From Corythucha ciliata (taxonomy: Eukaryota > Arthropoda > Insecta > Hemiptera > Tingidae): DNA of 64,000 nucleotides. The notes beneath the pieces are model-generated. The model was not told the origin of the DNA. It searched no databases and saw only the letters and a list, made by a program, of their open reading frames with translations. The stretch lies in NCBI GenBank assembly GCA_038030265.1, contig CM075939.1:41025253-41089252 (forward strand), written 5' to 3'. Shown piece by piece: positions 33,014-46,297 of the stretch. The position numbers and the translations under genes were made by a program. Each line of letters opens with the position of its first letter. Position 1 is the stretch's first letter.

Positions 33014-34129
33014 CCTTACTCGTTACTTTGGTACGAGTCTAACGGGGAACTTCCCCCCAAATGATTCTTCCCGTCCCGCCATGTGTGTCACCCCCTTGGG
33101 CTAATTGATAGCTTGATTGATACCGTTGAACCCTCAATTTTTGGGAAACAATGAAATGACAATGTTGTGTCTCGGTTACGACGGGAAGAGCAGCCAAAGA
33201 CACAGCAGTTTTCTCTGGATTCACCCTTGAGAGACATCCCACGAGCGCCTTATCATTTCTTTATTGATACTCGCCAGCTCACCACTTCGTTTTAGTGCTC
33301 AGAGAACGGCACGGGTTCAGCAAAATGGTCGAAAACGTTTTTGAACCGGTGTTTTCGAGTTTTCTTGCTCCAACAAACAGCCGACAGTGAAAGTTTCCGT
33401 ACGGGTGTACTGCGCACCCGCATAACCGTCTTGTTTTCTTGATTCGGTGATGCCAAAGGTACAATATCGAGGCCTCCTCGTCACCGTCGGATTATTTAGC
33501 CGTAGTTCACAGTAAAAAAGTGTCACTGACCAACATTTTTGATACATGAACTTCCTCATTGTAGAAAACCTTTGTTGTAGTTTGTTGTCAAACGACAACA
33601 ACAAATCACATGGAGTACCGGACTCAATGTTTCTCTGAAACGCCGCCAGATATCGTATCCCTTAGCTGCAATCGCCAATACCATGCGATCGAAGAAAAAC
33701 GTGAGTGGGAACTTGTTGTGGCTTTCTTTGTGGTCTTGAAACTAAGCCTAACAGAACGATTAGTGAACGATGGTTTCAGAGATAATTCAGCAAATCGAGC
33801 AAAAGAGCCCGCAAATCCAAATTCAAGCTCGTGCAGTGCCAACACCCGACGTGGAGTCTTCAGGAATTTTTAAGGAAATGGAAGGAAGTGTATATGAAAG
33901 AGATTGCACCAAACATTTATCAGTTTTTCCAGCTTCAGACTCCAGCCAATTTTCCGTCAGCGGCAGGAAATGGTCAATTTTTGACGGGTCATATCTCAGG
34001 AACTATTTGTCTTATGGAGATACAATTGGGCTTAAATTGTCACAAATGTAGTCTATTTCAAAAATGCAAAGGACCACCATCGTCGAAAAGTACATAGTTC
34101 CATAGATATAATCAATTGAGTATAGAAAA
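33014..34129. other. Unrecognised sequence with a 21-bp direct repeat
   Basis: ORFs of up to about 90 codons around 33610-34097 match nothing I recognise. The 21-nt string beginning TTTGTGGTCTTG and ending ACTAAGC occurs at 33727-33747 and again at 34153-34173, bracketing about 405 bp. That segment could be an insertion or the remains of a duplication. Confidence 0.4.
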
Positions 34130-34383
34130 AGTCGGAGAATTTCCAGTTTTTTTTTGTGGTCTTGAAACTAAGCAAAAATCCTCGAAATTGTTTTTTATTT
34201 AATGAGTGGAATCCAAGAAATTATTTTTTTTAGTGAGCGGCTGAGCGTCAACGAAACAAAATGTGGTGAATCTGTTCGTTCCGAAGGTATCTATCTAGGG
34301 ATCAGGGGTGGGCAGCTGCCCCGTTAAATCATCGCTTTCGACTCTAGGGGAGGGCAACTGCTCCCTCTGGCTACGCCCATGAT
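34130..34383 (-). repeat. Family D remnant ending in terminal module T3
   Basis: Degenerate reverse family D sequence (TCGAAATTG, TTTTTAGTGAGCGG) runs into the T3 block at 34285-34383 (GGTATCTATCTAGGG, GGGCAGCTGCCC, CTAGGGGAGGGCAACTG, GGCTACGCCCATG). It parallels 18960-19163. Confidence 0.55.
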
Positions 34384-37300
34384 GATCGTATAACATTAAT
34401 AAGGCACGTGACGGAAAGAGGGCGATTGACAGTTGACGAGAAGGACTCAATTAGCTGAGAAGCGGATCAACTCGCTATATGCGGTGAGATTCAGATCAAG
34501 TTATAACGTTCTTTTCCCTGATGGTGATTTTTTCAAGAGAAGATACGTCCACGTATGGAGGAGGGTGGGGTGCATGAGCTCATTGTCAGAGTGAAGCCCG
34601 TCGAAATATTTTAGCCTAAATCCGTCCCTTCAGAGAACATAAATAAATTCATCGTTTGTTTCTTTTAAAACTGTTATTTTTTCATACCAATAGAGGATAA
34701 TCCAATCGGATAGCGAATAACTGTAACTTCTGCTGCATTATTAGTACTATGGAGCGGCAAATAAAACACGACAACACTGGCCAGACGTTCTCCTCTCAAT
34801 TAGTTGGAACTTTATCTCCCATATATTTCTTCTTATGGGGCTCCAATGCATCATGCCCTCCGGGGGCGATAAGAATAAGTTTCACAAAGTTTTATAAGCA
34901 AGAGGGTGGCGGTGCGGGAAAGGAGAGCTTGATGATTGTCCGCAGAGACTTTTCTCCCACAACCGCGAAATGAAGCGACGCGACGCCCAGCCGGGAAGAA
35001 GTTCCTTGAAGAGACCACGGTTGCCACAGTTTCGGCCTATATTTTATATTATGCGCGTTGACCACCCGTGGCCGCAGCTGTCACAAAAGGCCTATTCTGT
35101 GTGAATGACATTTTTGTTGACGCACCAGTTGGGACTCGGGAACTCGAGAAGAGAAGCCAGTCTACACAAATAGTCGGACCAGATATTTTGTCGACTTTTA
35201 ACCCCCCCAACCACAATTTAACTTTAAGCTACGTATTTTTACGTACTATTTCTGAATTTTTGTTTGTCTTCGCTTTGAAAAGTGAAGAGCATCGGGGAAA
35301 CTCGAGCCTCACGCCGCTTGATTCAAGAGAGTCGCGCAGTGGTGGAAACCAAGAAGTTAAAGTTTGACTTTTTGTCAAGTTGAGCAGACGTTCCTCTGCG
35401 TTTTGTTGAAAGATGGAACAGAGACTTTTCCTTCAAGTTATTACTGGCTCCCATTTTTACCAACTTTCGAAGTTTTTCACCCGCAGCTAAGGACTTCCAA
35501 CTATATAAGGCTTTCTTATAAATGCACACACGCCGCACAGGTTTTCAGTTCCCCCCGCTCTCCCATGACATCCCTCTTCTTGGAATAAACTCAAAATTTG
35601 CATATAGTATATGCTTCCCGCGGGAAAACACATTCAGAAGACAATAGGAAGAGAAGTGAAAATAGGTTTTTCGTTGGGTAAGGTTCGTTTAGCTATAAAT
35701 TAAAAGGAAAAGAGAAAGAAAGGCAAAAAAAAAAAAAAAACACCGCAAAAGACTGCCCCTACCCTTGTTAACTTTTCTAAAATAAGACCACTGAAAATAA
35801 AGAGTTCAGGATCAAGCTTGATTTACTTTTTTACGTTTTTGTTTTTTGTGCGTGCTAGTACTACTACGATACAGCATTTTTTTTATGTAAATAAACAACG
35901 CGAAATCAACACTGTTACTTACTTATTTATTTATTTTGTTTTCCGCGTACTTTCTACGTTTATTTTTAATATCAGCGCTTCAAAAAGAAAGTTTTTTAAT
36001 ACAAGCAAGTAGTCGCGAAATTTATTAGCGTCCTCGTTCGCCTCCTCTTAGCCGCGAATAACAAGGCGTTTGCCCACCGTGAAAAACGATCCATCTAATG
36101 TATCACCGAGTATCACGTGTATGCAATGAATCATCTTCTTGCCCGTTTCCATTTGTCTTTATTTCCGAATCTTGGCGTTCTATGGGAGTTTTCGCGACTG
36201 ACATTGCAAATAAGCTTGTTAAAAGAGACAGAATAAATTTGTCTGTTTAGGGATTGAATTAATCACGCGAAAGGTGGATTTGCTGGTACAGGTGGAATGA
36301 GTGAACATGCTTTGGTGTGGGGAGGGGGTTAAGGGGTCCAATTAATTAAATTTTTGAAGTTAATGTTTTTGCGTCGATTGAAACGAAGGAGGATAATTTT
36401 TTGTTCCTCCCAGAAGTGACAAATGTGTTTATTCTTCCACAAATAGAGGAGTTTTCGGAGCCAACCAACATGTCGTAGAGGTAGTGGTGGTGGTGGTAAA
36501 AACTGTTCGATTCTTCCCCTTTTCCGCTACTCACCCTCGTCGCCCCCCCCCCCCCAACCAACAACCATCACGACAGTGGAAGCGAGTAGTTTCGTTCATG
36601 CCCAATGAGGCTTCTAACAGTTTTGGCATGAGTCCCGAAAAACGTCTGACTCGCGTTAAAAGTCCCGGAGTTCCGCCCACTCTCTCGCCGTGACGTTGTT
36701 AAATTGCGTTCAATTAAGAATCATCTGTATTATGTAACGTGGTTGGGTGAGAGGGAGGGTTTGAAGAGGGATTTTTTTTTTTCAAATGCTCCGCTTCCCG
36801 TTAAAAATGACGCGACTGAAAATTTTTCATTGTCAAACTCTCTTGAGACACCTTCAAAGAGTAGCAACCCATTTGTAAAAAGACAGTTAAACATATAAGA
36901 ATTTGTCTTTGTTCGCCTGCCCCACCCCTTCACCACTAACGGTGTGTACCCCAAAGAATTTCGTTATTAAAATCCTCCACTCACTCTCCATACTTCAACC
37001 CCTTCCCGGCTCATCCTTTTTCAGGTTTATAATAACAGAACTGGTTCTGATTGTAATTCTTGGTGTGTGTGTGAGGGGGGGGGGGTGCGATGTCGGGGAC
37101 CGAGGTGAGCACCCGCGAAGAACCATACTGTTATAGGTTAGTTTAGAGGACGAACGGGGCTTGGAAATATACGTGGAGGGTGCGAGGGAGGGGCTTAATG
37201 ATCTATTCAAACGAAGCTTTCAAGTCCTAACATTCAATTTGCGGTGGATTCTTCACCGCTGTAGAGGACGAAGGGTGGGGGAGGGTTTCAATTACAAGGC

Positions 37301-38264
37301 GTACGTCGAAAGGCAAACGTAAAGGCTCTTAAAGTGACACAAAGATCTGTTGTGACAACGTGAAAAGGCTCGCGATTTCGCTGTCATCATCATCATCATC
37401 GTAGTCGTTATACCAATGGTGAGGGGCTTAGGGGGCGGTGTTCAAGATACGTCTTTCATTTTTTTCAGCGGAAAAAGAACGATTTCGACTTGAGTTGCGA
37501 GCATAGAACTGATATTTGATGACAAACAGCTTTCGACTACTTGAAAACTTGAAGAGCTTCTGAGATAATTAATTTTAGACGCTGATAAAAACGAATTAAC
37601 GGGTGAAAGGCATCGTTTATGTCTATTTGGCCCCGAAATTAACGAACTCATCCCTGCAGAAATCACAAAATCTCATCTTTTTTCAATCGAAGAAGCTCAC
37701 TTTACGCCACGTTTTTCCATATACCTCTGGAAAAACCACATTGTCTGTTTATCTGGCAAATAACTGTCGTTTAGCGTCAAAAACGGGTGAGTTCATTTCA
37801 TCCATAGTAGCAGTTTATAGCCTCAGAAACCAACCTTACGAAGTGAGCATTGAAAACTTCGCATGCAGGTCCCTCAGAAATTGAGTATTCGATCAAGCGC
37901 GGGTTCTCTGTAAAGAGTGGCGACTAAATTTGTCACAATTTGAGAAAATTAATCGAAAAATACGCTGAAAGTGGCCGAAATGCGAAAATGAACAAAACGG
38001 CTTATCACGGGGTCTCTTGGTCATGCGAAGAGTCCGAAAATTGAAACGGGTTTTGGATGATGAGACGCGACGCCATTAAAGAGGTTCTTCCACTTCCCCC
38101 TTGTGCGGTTAAAAAGCGATTTTTGAAGCTTCAGACCGTTTTCCAGTGCCATGCCCCAAGAATTTTCCTGTGGGCAGCAGCCACAGGATCATCAGCCACT
38201 CTGATGGCCAAGCAAAAGCGCCAATACAAACAGTAAAGAAAAAAAGGGGTTTTTAGGTTTTGAA
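34384..38264. other. Unique-looking DNA without recognised genes
   Basis: No exon, RNA gene or transposon domain is recognised. It contains an A run near 35726-35742, C and G runs near 36543-36555 and 37077-37084, and a TCA microsatellite at 37384-37400. ORFs here are short and isolated. Confidence 0.5.
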
Positions 38265-38885
38265 GCGTTGATTCGCGGCTAATATTAAGAACAAGCGACC
38301 GTTTGCCGCTACAGTTAAGAAAAATACACCAATTCCAATGGGTAATTATGTAACCCCCCAAGTTCCTACATAGGCCCGTTATAGAGGCGGCTAAATTACA
38401 AGGTAAGCTAATGTACAAATCACGAGGCTAGGACATGGCACAACATTAAGGAAAGTGCTAAGATTCGCGGCCAAAATAACGAAAAAATGCTAATTCATCA
38501 CAAAATGCCAAAAAAATTACTAATTCGTAAATAAAATTGAAAAAAAATTGTTAATTCCCTGCCAAAATTGAAAAAAAAACAAACGCCAATTCAGGGATAA
38601 AATTGAGGATGAACGCTAAATCGCGGATCCATTTGAGAATACCTTTCAATTCCCGGCTAATATTGAGATAAAGCGCTTATCCGCAGATAAAATGGATAAA
38701 AACACCAGTTCAAGGATGAAATTGAGGAAATTCTCAAATTTGAGGCTAAAATTGAGAAAAAGCGCTAATTCACGGTAAAAATTGAGAAAAAAAAGCTAAT
38801 TGACATGGCTCAGTAGTGCAAAAATCGCTAATTCACGAATAAAATGGAGAAAAGTGCTAATGCACTGCTAAAATTGAGAAAACCG
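38265..38885 (+). repeat. Family A array, forward
   Basis: The first 60 bp match the start of the array in the hAT-like element at 31155-31230. The array ends exactly where a T1 module starts at 38886. Confidence 0.72.
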
Positions 38886-39160
38886 CAGTAGCGTTCCGAG
38901 AAGTGGCGAGGGGGCGGACCGCCCCGGGCCCAGTATCAGTTGGGGCCCCTGAAAAGCTTACCAATACAGGAAAATGAGGATTTTTAGGTTCTATATTCAT
39001 GGATATATGGTATGAGAAAAGCTTGGACAGCGATTTGGCTCCTTTCTCTACGAATCTCTGTCCATCCGGTGCAAAGTGATGTCAGCAAAGAGTGTGCGAT
39101 GAATATTCGATTGAGCCCCCGAGAGCGCTTATTCTGGAGGGCTCAAATTGAGAAAATTCG
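38886..39160 (+). repeat. Terminal module T1, left end (hAT-like)
   Basis: Starting CAGTAGCGTTCCGAG, it runs through GGCGAGGGGGCGGACC, CTGAAAAGCTTACC and GAGGATTTTTAGGTTC, then a CTATATTCATGG segment, GCGATTTGGCTCC, AAAGAGTGTGCGATGAATAT, and CCCCGAGAGCGCTT. The same order is found inverted at 15845-16081. Parts recur at 2495-2664 and 51553-51690. It is directly followed by family A units. Confidence 0.68.
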
Positions 39161-41110
39161 CGGCTAAAATAAATGAAAATACACAGTGCCCAGTTGCGTT
39201 GGATGTTCGGATCGGAAATTTGAAATTTGCTGACGCAGGGAAAAACTTTGGAAAAAAATTGCTAATATTTGAATATTTGCATGTGAGTAAACTGCGAAAA
39301 AGCGCTGTTTTGTGGTCTCACGATACAACTTCCAGTTTAAAATCGAGAAAAAATTACTGATTTTCAGTGTGTGGAGGCCATTCTACGGCTAAAATGTAGA
39401 AATAAACGCAAAAGAGTGGTTTTTGGGCCAATCCTGAGGCTAAAATTGAGAAAACACGCTAATTCAAGGCTGTAAGTGAACAGAATCGCAGCTAATTATT
39501 AACCAAATAGAAATCCGGTTTAAACTGGCAAATTCACAACTGAAATGGCGAAAAATCCCCAAAAAAGATCATAGATGCTAATTCGCTGCAAAATTAGCAC
39601 AAATCGCTATTTCACAGCTGAAATTGAGACAAATAGCTAATTTCGCGGATAAAATGAAGGAATAATCACTAATTCGCGTATAAACTGGGATAACACAAAT
39701 CCTCTCATCGCATCATCGCAAAATGAAAAAAATGGCTAATCTAAAGCTAAAATTGAGAAAAATCGCTAATAAAAGGGATAGAAACGCTACTGCACTGCTA
39801 AAATTGAAAAAAACGCTAACCCGCGGCTAAAATTGTGAAAAATCACTAAATCACGGCTAAAATTAAAAAGAAGCGCTAATCCCTTGCAAAAATTCAAGAA
39901 AGAAAATGCCAACGCGGGACTAAAATGTAAGAAAAACGCGGCTAAAATTGAATAAACCACTAATTAGCGCAGCATAAAATTCAGAAACGCTAATTTTCAA
40001 CTCAAATGATTATTCGCAGCTAAAAAAATGGCTAATTCCAAGGAAAATTACACTTCGTGGCAAAAATTGAGAACGTTTGCTGATTTCAAAGGATAGAAAC
40101 GCTTCAACGCTGCTGAAATTAAGAAAAAAACGCTAATTCGCGGTTAGAATTATGGCAAATCACTAATTCGCGGATAAAGTGTGGTAAAATTTATAATTTA
40201 AATACGCGCCACGGCAAATTTGGAGCTAAAATGGAATAAAACGGCTAGTTTATGACTATAAGTATGAAAAACCGCTGATTCGCGGCTAGAACTGAAAAGA
40301 AAAACGCTATATCTAAACCAAAATTGAAAAAAACAGCGCTAATTTGCACATAATACTGAGAAAATCAATAATTGGCCTGGCTAAAATTAAGAGAACGCCT
40401 AATTTTTAGCCTGCATGGAGAAAAAGTGCTAATTCACGGTTTGAAAATGGAAAAAATCGCATTCCAATTTGCGTCAAAAGTGAGAACGCGAACAAATCGT
40501 GGGTTCTGAAGCCAACTTTTGAGGCTAAAATTGAGAAAATGCGCCAATTTATGGATATAGGTGAAAAATCCTAATCGCTCAGAATCGCCAATCCATAGCG
40601 TATGGTGAACAAGAAATCAGAATTTATGTCAAAAATTCAGAAAAAACCGTTATTTTGGGTCTATAAGGAGAGAAACACTTGATAAAATCGCTACTTTTCA
40701 GCCGAGATTGAGGAAAGTGCTAATTCCTTGCTAAATAAAACAAAAAACAAGAAATACAATCTCTAACTCAGGAACATATAAAATTGAGGAAAACGCCAAC
40801 TCGTGAAAAATTAAGAAAAATCGCTTACTCGTGGGGATAAAAACGCTACTTTGTTGCTGAAGTTGAGAAAAAGCGTATATTCATCATGGTTACTGAGCAT
40901 GTGAGTGGGGGGCCGCTAGCTCTTTCCTGAAATTAGGACAGACGTTACATGCAGCCAAAACTGATTTAAGTGCCAATTTGCATTTACACTTGACAAAAAG
41001 CACTCTTTCGCGGCTGAAATTAAGAAATTCGTGGCTTGAAGCATGTAATCCCTAATTATTGGTGAACAGGGTTTGGAAATAGCGGTAGTCCGTGTCTAAA
41101 ATAAGGAAAA
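39161..41110 (+). repeat. Family A array, forward (largest copy)
   Basis: This is nearly 2 kb of degenerate units of about 30 bp, with many good copies of GGCTAAAATTGAGAAAA around 39700-39960. It follows T1 without a gap. Confidence 0.78.
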
Positions 41111-41207
41111 GCCCATAGTTTAACGCTATGTAAAAATTATAATTTCTTGTTTCTATAGAGACTTAGGGGCCTCTAGGTGTAGGTGATTTTCGTCCCGGGC
41201 TCTGATA

Positions 41208-41226
41208 GGTGTAGGTCCGCCAGTGG
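41208..41226. repeat. hAT-like terminal motif T4
   Basis: GGTGTAGGTCCGCCAGTGG is near-identical to 4301-4319. A further family A array begins just after it. Confidence 0.5.
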
Positions 41227-41229
41227 AGA

Positions 41230-41930
41230 AAACCCCCCAATTCGCTACTAAAATTGAGTAAAAGTGGTATTCGTGGCTAAAATTATGAAATATTTCGTGA
41301 CTAAAATTGAAAGAACTACTATTTCGAGGCAAAAATTGAGGATTTGTGGCTAGAATTGAAAAAACTATACTAATTTACGGAGATATTTTAGAAACCATCA
41401 TAACACGCGGCTGAAACTGAGAAACCCTGTTCATTTCTGGATAAAATTGAGATAAAGCATTCATTCGCGGCTAAACTAGAGAAAAATTGCGAAATTACGG
41501 CTAAAATTGAGAATAAGTGCCCAATCGCAGCAAAAAATGGAAATAAACGCTTGTTCGCGGATAGGTTTAAAAATTCCGCTATATTTCGTAGCTAAAATTG
41601 AGTTCAAACGGTAACTTTTGGCTGAATTTGATAAAATGCCATAATTGGTGGCTGAAAAGAATAAACGCAAAAAATGCCCGGCTGCAATCAAGAAAAAATG
41701 CTAATTAATGGTTAGGTACATATGAGAAAACCCGCTAATTCACAGCTAGGACAGAGAAAACCCGCTAACTCTCGGCTAAAATAGAGATAACGTGCTCATT
41801 CACCGCTAAAATGGAGATGAAGCGTTTATTCACGTCCATAGTGGTTGAGAAATGCTTGTTCGTGGACCAAATTGGGTAAAAATTGCTGATGCGCGACTAA
41901 AATTGATAAAACGCAAATAATTCGCAGGTT
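41230..41930 (+). repeat. Family A array, forward
   Basis: Units have GGCTAAAATTGAGAAAA cores. The array probably belongs to a different, older element than the one ending at 41226. Confidence 0.7.
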
Positions 41931-42079
41931 CCTATTGAGTTGAGTTTGTGCCAAATTCAGCCGAAACCAACGGCCTACGGGAAAAGCTCATTTTTTTTTT
42001 TCCACTTTGAGGGGCTCTGACCCTACCCGGAGGGGCGTTTTAGCCAAAACTACTGCCTGCATTTCTCATTTCAGCATGG

Positions 42080-43090
42080 TCTGAGTGACTCAATCGGGTA
42101 CTTTTTGCAAATCGAAACATTTTGAAAATCGGCTTTTTGAAGATCGTATTTTTTCCTGCAGTGCACCAGCCCCACCACATTGGTTTCTGACGTGCCAGTC
42201 AGCGAAATTTGGCCTTTTAAACAGCCGATCCCCACAAAATTGTTATTGGAATGAGTCAGCCCTGCAAGCCAGGCAGACCCGTGCAATCTCAAAATGACAA
42301 AAACACAAATTTCACGATTTTTGCTTCATCAATCCTATAATTTTGCTACGAATTTTCGCTATTTGGCTCATTCAAAAACAAAATTTCGTTGTTTTGGTTC
42401 GCACAAACACCAGTCCCACAGATTTTCGCTCCTTCAATACAAAATTTTACAGAGTCAGCTTGTTCAAATTGGAATTTTTAGGGAATTCTTCTGTTTCAAA
42501 AATTAAATTTCGTGGTCTTGGCCCTTTCAAGACCCACTTTCGTGGACATTCCCGGTTGAGATTAAGTATAAACGCAAATTTGCAGCTAAACTTTCGCGGC
42601 TAAAATTGGGGAAAATCGCTCGTTCGTGGTGGCTGAAATTGAGAAAACTCTCGATTTCACGGGGCAACGTCCAGGGAAAAAATTTAGAAGTGGTTTATCG
42701 ATAACTTTTTCAGGACTAAAATGCATATAAAAAAGGGCTCGTTGACGTTATAATCGGGAGGACTACGCGGATAAAATAAAAGAAAAATGACAGTTGCTAA
42801 AATTTAAACAAAAATCACCTATTCGTGGCAAAAAATGATCTATAGCGTTCATTAGCAGGTCAGGTTAGCAACTGACAATTGTGACCATGAAGCCAAACTT
42901 CAAAATTTGGCAAGCCCGCGAATCGTTTTCCTTGAATCCATCAAAATGGGGTTTCAGCGGGCAAAATCCGCAAATTTTAGGCTTAGGATGTGCCAATCTC
43001 CGAAATTTGATGTTTTGAACCAGCTCAGGCCGCAATTTTTGTATTTAAATCCTTCAAATGGGGGTTTAAAATTGCATGGTCCAAACACGA
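42080..43090 (+). repeat. Mixed family D, A, D arrays
   Basis: Family D units (AATTTCGTTGTTTTGG and similar with TTCAAAAAC spacers) occupy 42080-42555. Family A units follow at 42560-42860 (GGCTAAAATTGGGGAAAATC), then family D again to about 43090. The interleaving suggests insertion of one array-bearing element into another. Confidence 0.55.
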
Positions 43091-43107
43091 AATGCGAAAT
43101 TATAGCA

Positions 43108-43150
43108 GCGCCCCGGGTGCTCGCTGCTCGCTCACTTTGTTATGACACGA
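43108..43150. repeat. Terminal module T5-like sequence
   Basis: GCGCCCCGGGTGCTCGCT followed by CACTTTGTTATG resembles the sequence at 53425-53463 (GCGCCCGGGGTGCTTGCT, CACGTTGTTACGCCGCTG). Read inward the latter starts CAGCGGCGTAAC, a hAT-type tip. Confidence 0.4.
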
Positions 43151-43159
43151 AAGCCGTTG

Positions 43160-46100
43160 TACATTCCTATATCATAAAGCAAGCACGACTCCATACACAT
43201 CAGCAATATTAATGATTAGTCCGAACTTGGTTATAGGCGTCTTATACTTTCCGACGCAAGCGTACTACTTTTTTCCTGATTTTTAGTGTCGGGCATCCTC
43301 CGAAGAGATTTTATTTCTGGTCACCCCAATCCCATACGAAATGGGCTTTTTAGGAGTCAATCCTGCGAAATTGGCTTTTTGATTGAGAAAGTCCAGCGCT
43401 GCTCAAGTCTTTCTGGGTCAATAGTCCGAAAAACCGAAAAACCAACAACATTAAAAAGTAGTTTAGTTGGGTGGGGATGGGGTGTTGATCGAACGAAGAG
43501 GTTTTGCTTCCTCATCTCCAAATCACAAGCCAATACGAGGCATTTCAGTTCTACTTATAACGGTAAAACTGGCGGTATGACGGCGGTAAAACTTGTGAAC
43601 AAGCATCGCCTCATGTTTTCGAGGAACGCGGCCTGTTTGGATTCAGTAGAGGTTTTTTTGTGTGTGTTTTGTCATGGCCGTTTCAAAGGGCGAGTCCTAA
43701 ACGATGTACTAATTGCCTGGCGTGAGGACACCTAAATGACAGTTTCAACCGTTGATGAAGGCGTTATAAATACACCATATACAAGGAGGGGTGAGGGGAG
43801 GGCAAGAACACAACTTGCTGCCAAATATACACGTGGCGAACACCTACATTCTTGTTTAATAGCCGAGGATCATTTTTTTTAAAAGTTGAAATTCTATCCC
43901 ATCATCACCCCCTTCTCCTTCACCCCATTTGTACTGACCTACCCCGTTAAACTCTGGGGTACAATAAAATTACATTTTTTCCCTTCACATTAAACCGCGT
44001 CCTGTTACGTTCTCTCAAAAACTCAAGACTCGTTCAAGAAGACATGAATAATAGATGAACGTCTCAACGTCAACGTTTCCTTATTCCCTTTCAAGTCACA
44101 ACCTCAACCTCCTCCGCCAGACCCAGTTATCCGTCATCTTTGTGACTTAACCGTGAACACTGTTTCAACCTCATTTTCATCTTGAGAAAACAAAAAAACA
44201 AAAAAAAACAAGTTTCCTTCTTTTCTTTTATTTTTATTTTTATTTTGATGGCGTGACCTACGTCAATACAAAATTTGATAGCCGGAACTGGATGAGTGCG
44301 GCATTGAGCTCGGGAGATCTTGAAAAGTTTGACAGCTCTTCAATTTGTCTTATTTCAAACATTTTGGAGTTTTTTTTTTTTTAAACGGCCGAAACCCCTC
44401 AAATTGTTTATTAACAACAGCAAAAAAACGGACGAGAAATGGGACTCGTCTAAAACTTTGTCCATAATCATCGCTCTTTGAGAACTATACTTCATTGGCT
44501 CCTCCCTCATTCCCAACAACCGCCAAAGCCTTAGTGTATACGAGAAAGACGGTGTTTAGACGAGGGGAAGGGGCAGTGGCTTAGTACGTTTAGGTTCGAT
44601 AATGGAGACACATCGCTATAAAGAGAACTCCAGATATACGACGTGTAGGAGGATTTAAGAACGCCTGGACACCTTCCCTGAGATTTATTTTTAGGCCCTA
44701 GCGCGCGCGACTGCGAAGGGGAATCGGGTAAGTTGGTAGATCCCTTTTGGGTTTCATTCCCCAACTCTCCGCCTCGTCTGGGATCTCCGCCGTCGTTTAC
44801 GACTTAACGAGTCTTTTTCTAGTTATTTACTAGACGGCTAAGAAATATAAACAACAAACAAACAAAATGACAAATTATGAAAATATTTCCACCTTGCTAA
44901 ATATTACTGTCAGGTCACCACTAAATGTGTACTTTTTAGCTTATGTTATTGTTTTCAATCAAAACCCGAAGGGGAAAAAGGGAAAGAATGCACAGTTTGC
45001 TTTTTGTATTATTTAGAGCGGCACACGACAGTTGGACGATATCCATGGAATTCCAGGTGGAAACAGTCACCCCCAATTTCAAGAAGCAAAGCGCTTACGA
45101 AAATATTAGAAAAAAGAAAAAAAAAAGCGTTTTAAAGCCAATTCCACTTTATGAGCCTCCTTACGACGGATCTTCGGTCTACTTTGAACCCTCTCGGCGG
45201 CTTTTACTTCTTAAGGACCCGGAAGGCTTTATTTATTTTAATGTAACACAGTGGCGATTTTTATGACGGGGGTTGTTGGGGGGGGGGGGCGCTGAAATGA
45301 ATTCATAATTTACGCAAAACTTTAAAGAGGACAGGTAAAGTTTATTCTTCACTTGTAATAAAAAGGGGATGACAGTAAAGCGTTAAGTTATTGAAGCGAG
45401 CATTAAAACGCAGATCCGAACCCCCCCTCCCCCGTGCCACTCACACTTCCCCTTCGCAAATGTCACAAAATCCTCTCTAAAGACAAATTTCGTTTCAACT
45501 GTAAAGTTAAACTCGTATTTAAAGGCTTAATATTACGAGACAAGCGGCCCATGAAAAGTTACGATGTTTAGAGAGAAAACTTTTCAGCACTCGAGAGTGC
45601 AACATTGAAATAAATTGGTCGCGCGCGTTGAAACTTTGCGAGTGACTTTTTTTTTTTTTTTTTCTTTACCGTGGTGTGAGGAATTAGAATTTTGCCTGAA
45701 AAATCGAAAAAAAGGACAATGGACTCAATCACCCCAGAAGTAAGAATGAAAACATCTCAAGCATTGCCGCATTTCAAATAGTGAGCATTGAAGGAGAAGC
45801 GGGTCGTCAGATTGTGCCTCCCCCCCCCGCAATCTAAACATATAGTTTTTTGTTGATAAAAAATAATTTTCTAGAGCTATTGTTCCATACGGTCAGTTTT
45901 TGAACCCAAACATTAATAAAATGTATGTGGTATACATGTAGGAAAATTACATTTCCGTAGCTTTTGTACAGTCTAGACATTTAATTTCTTCGACTTAACC
46001 TTAATTAAACGATTTTCCGTTTATTTCAGAGGTTGTTACTCTTTAATCCTCTCGAGCAATTAAGAAACTCTTCAGTGCACTGTTGTTATCGCATCCCGCA

Positions 46101-46297
46101 CGTCACTCACTCGCAAAAACATCATTGTTCAAACCAGGAAAAACTACGTGTAATAAAACGTTAATCGTTTTGCTTCAAGTTTATTTCCCTCGCAGGCCTT
46201 ACCACGACAATCCCACGACGGTCGGTGGAAGGGGGTGGTGGTGTCGAGTTTTGTGGCGATCCTTTATGGGCTTTTCAACACATATATATGGCTGTCA
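43160..46297. other. Unique-looking DNA without recognised genes
   Basis: Open frames at 43286-43735 (149 codons) and 44943-45266 (107 codons) show no recognisable domain, no flanking conserved splice pattern and composition like their surroundings. I do not call them genes. Several A/T homopolymers and G/C runs (45273-45287, 45824-45831) occur. Confidence 0.5.

Noticed and set aside
39161..41110. CRISPR-like array of about 30-bp repeats
   Set aside because: Units are degenerate, there are no constant repeats with unique spacers, no cas genes, and the context is eukaryotic.
43286..43735. 149-codon ORF as a gene
   Set aside because: There is no recognisable domain, no splice or promoter context, and it overlaps the edge of degenerate repeats.
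44943..45266. 107-codon ORF as an exon
   Set aside because: It reads as coherent protein text in part, but no family is recognised and there are no clear conserved splice sites. Left uncalled.
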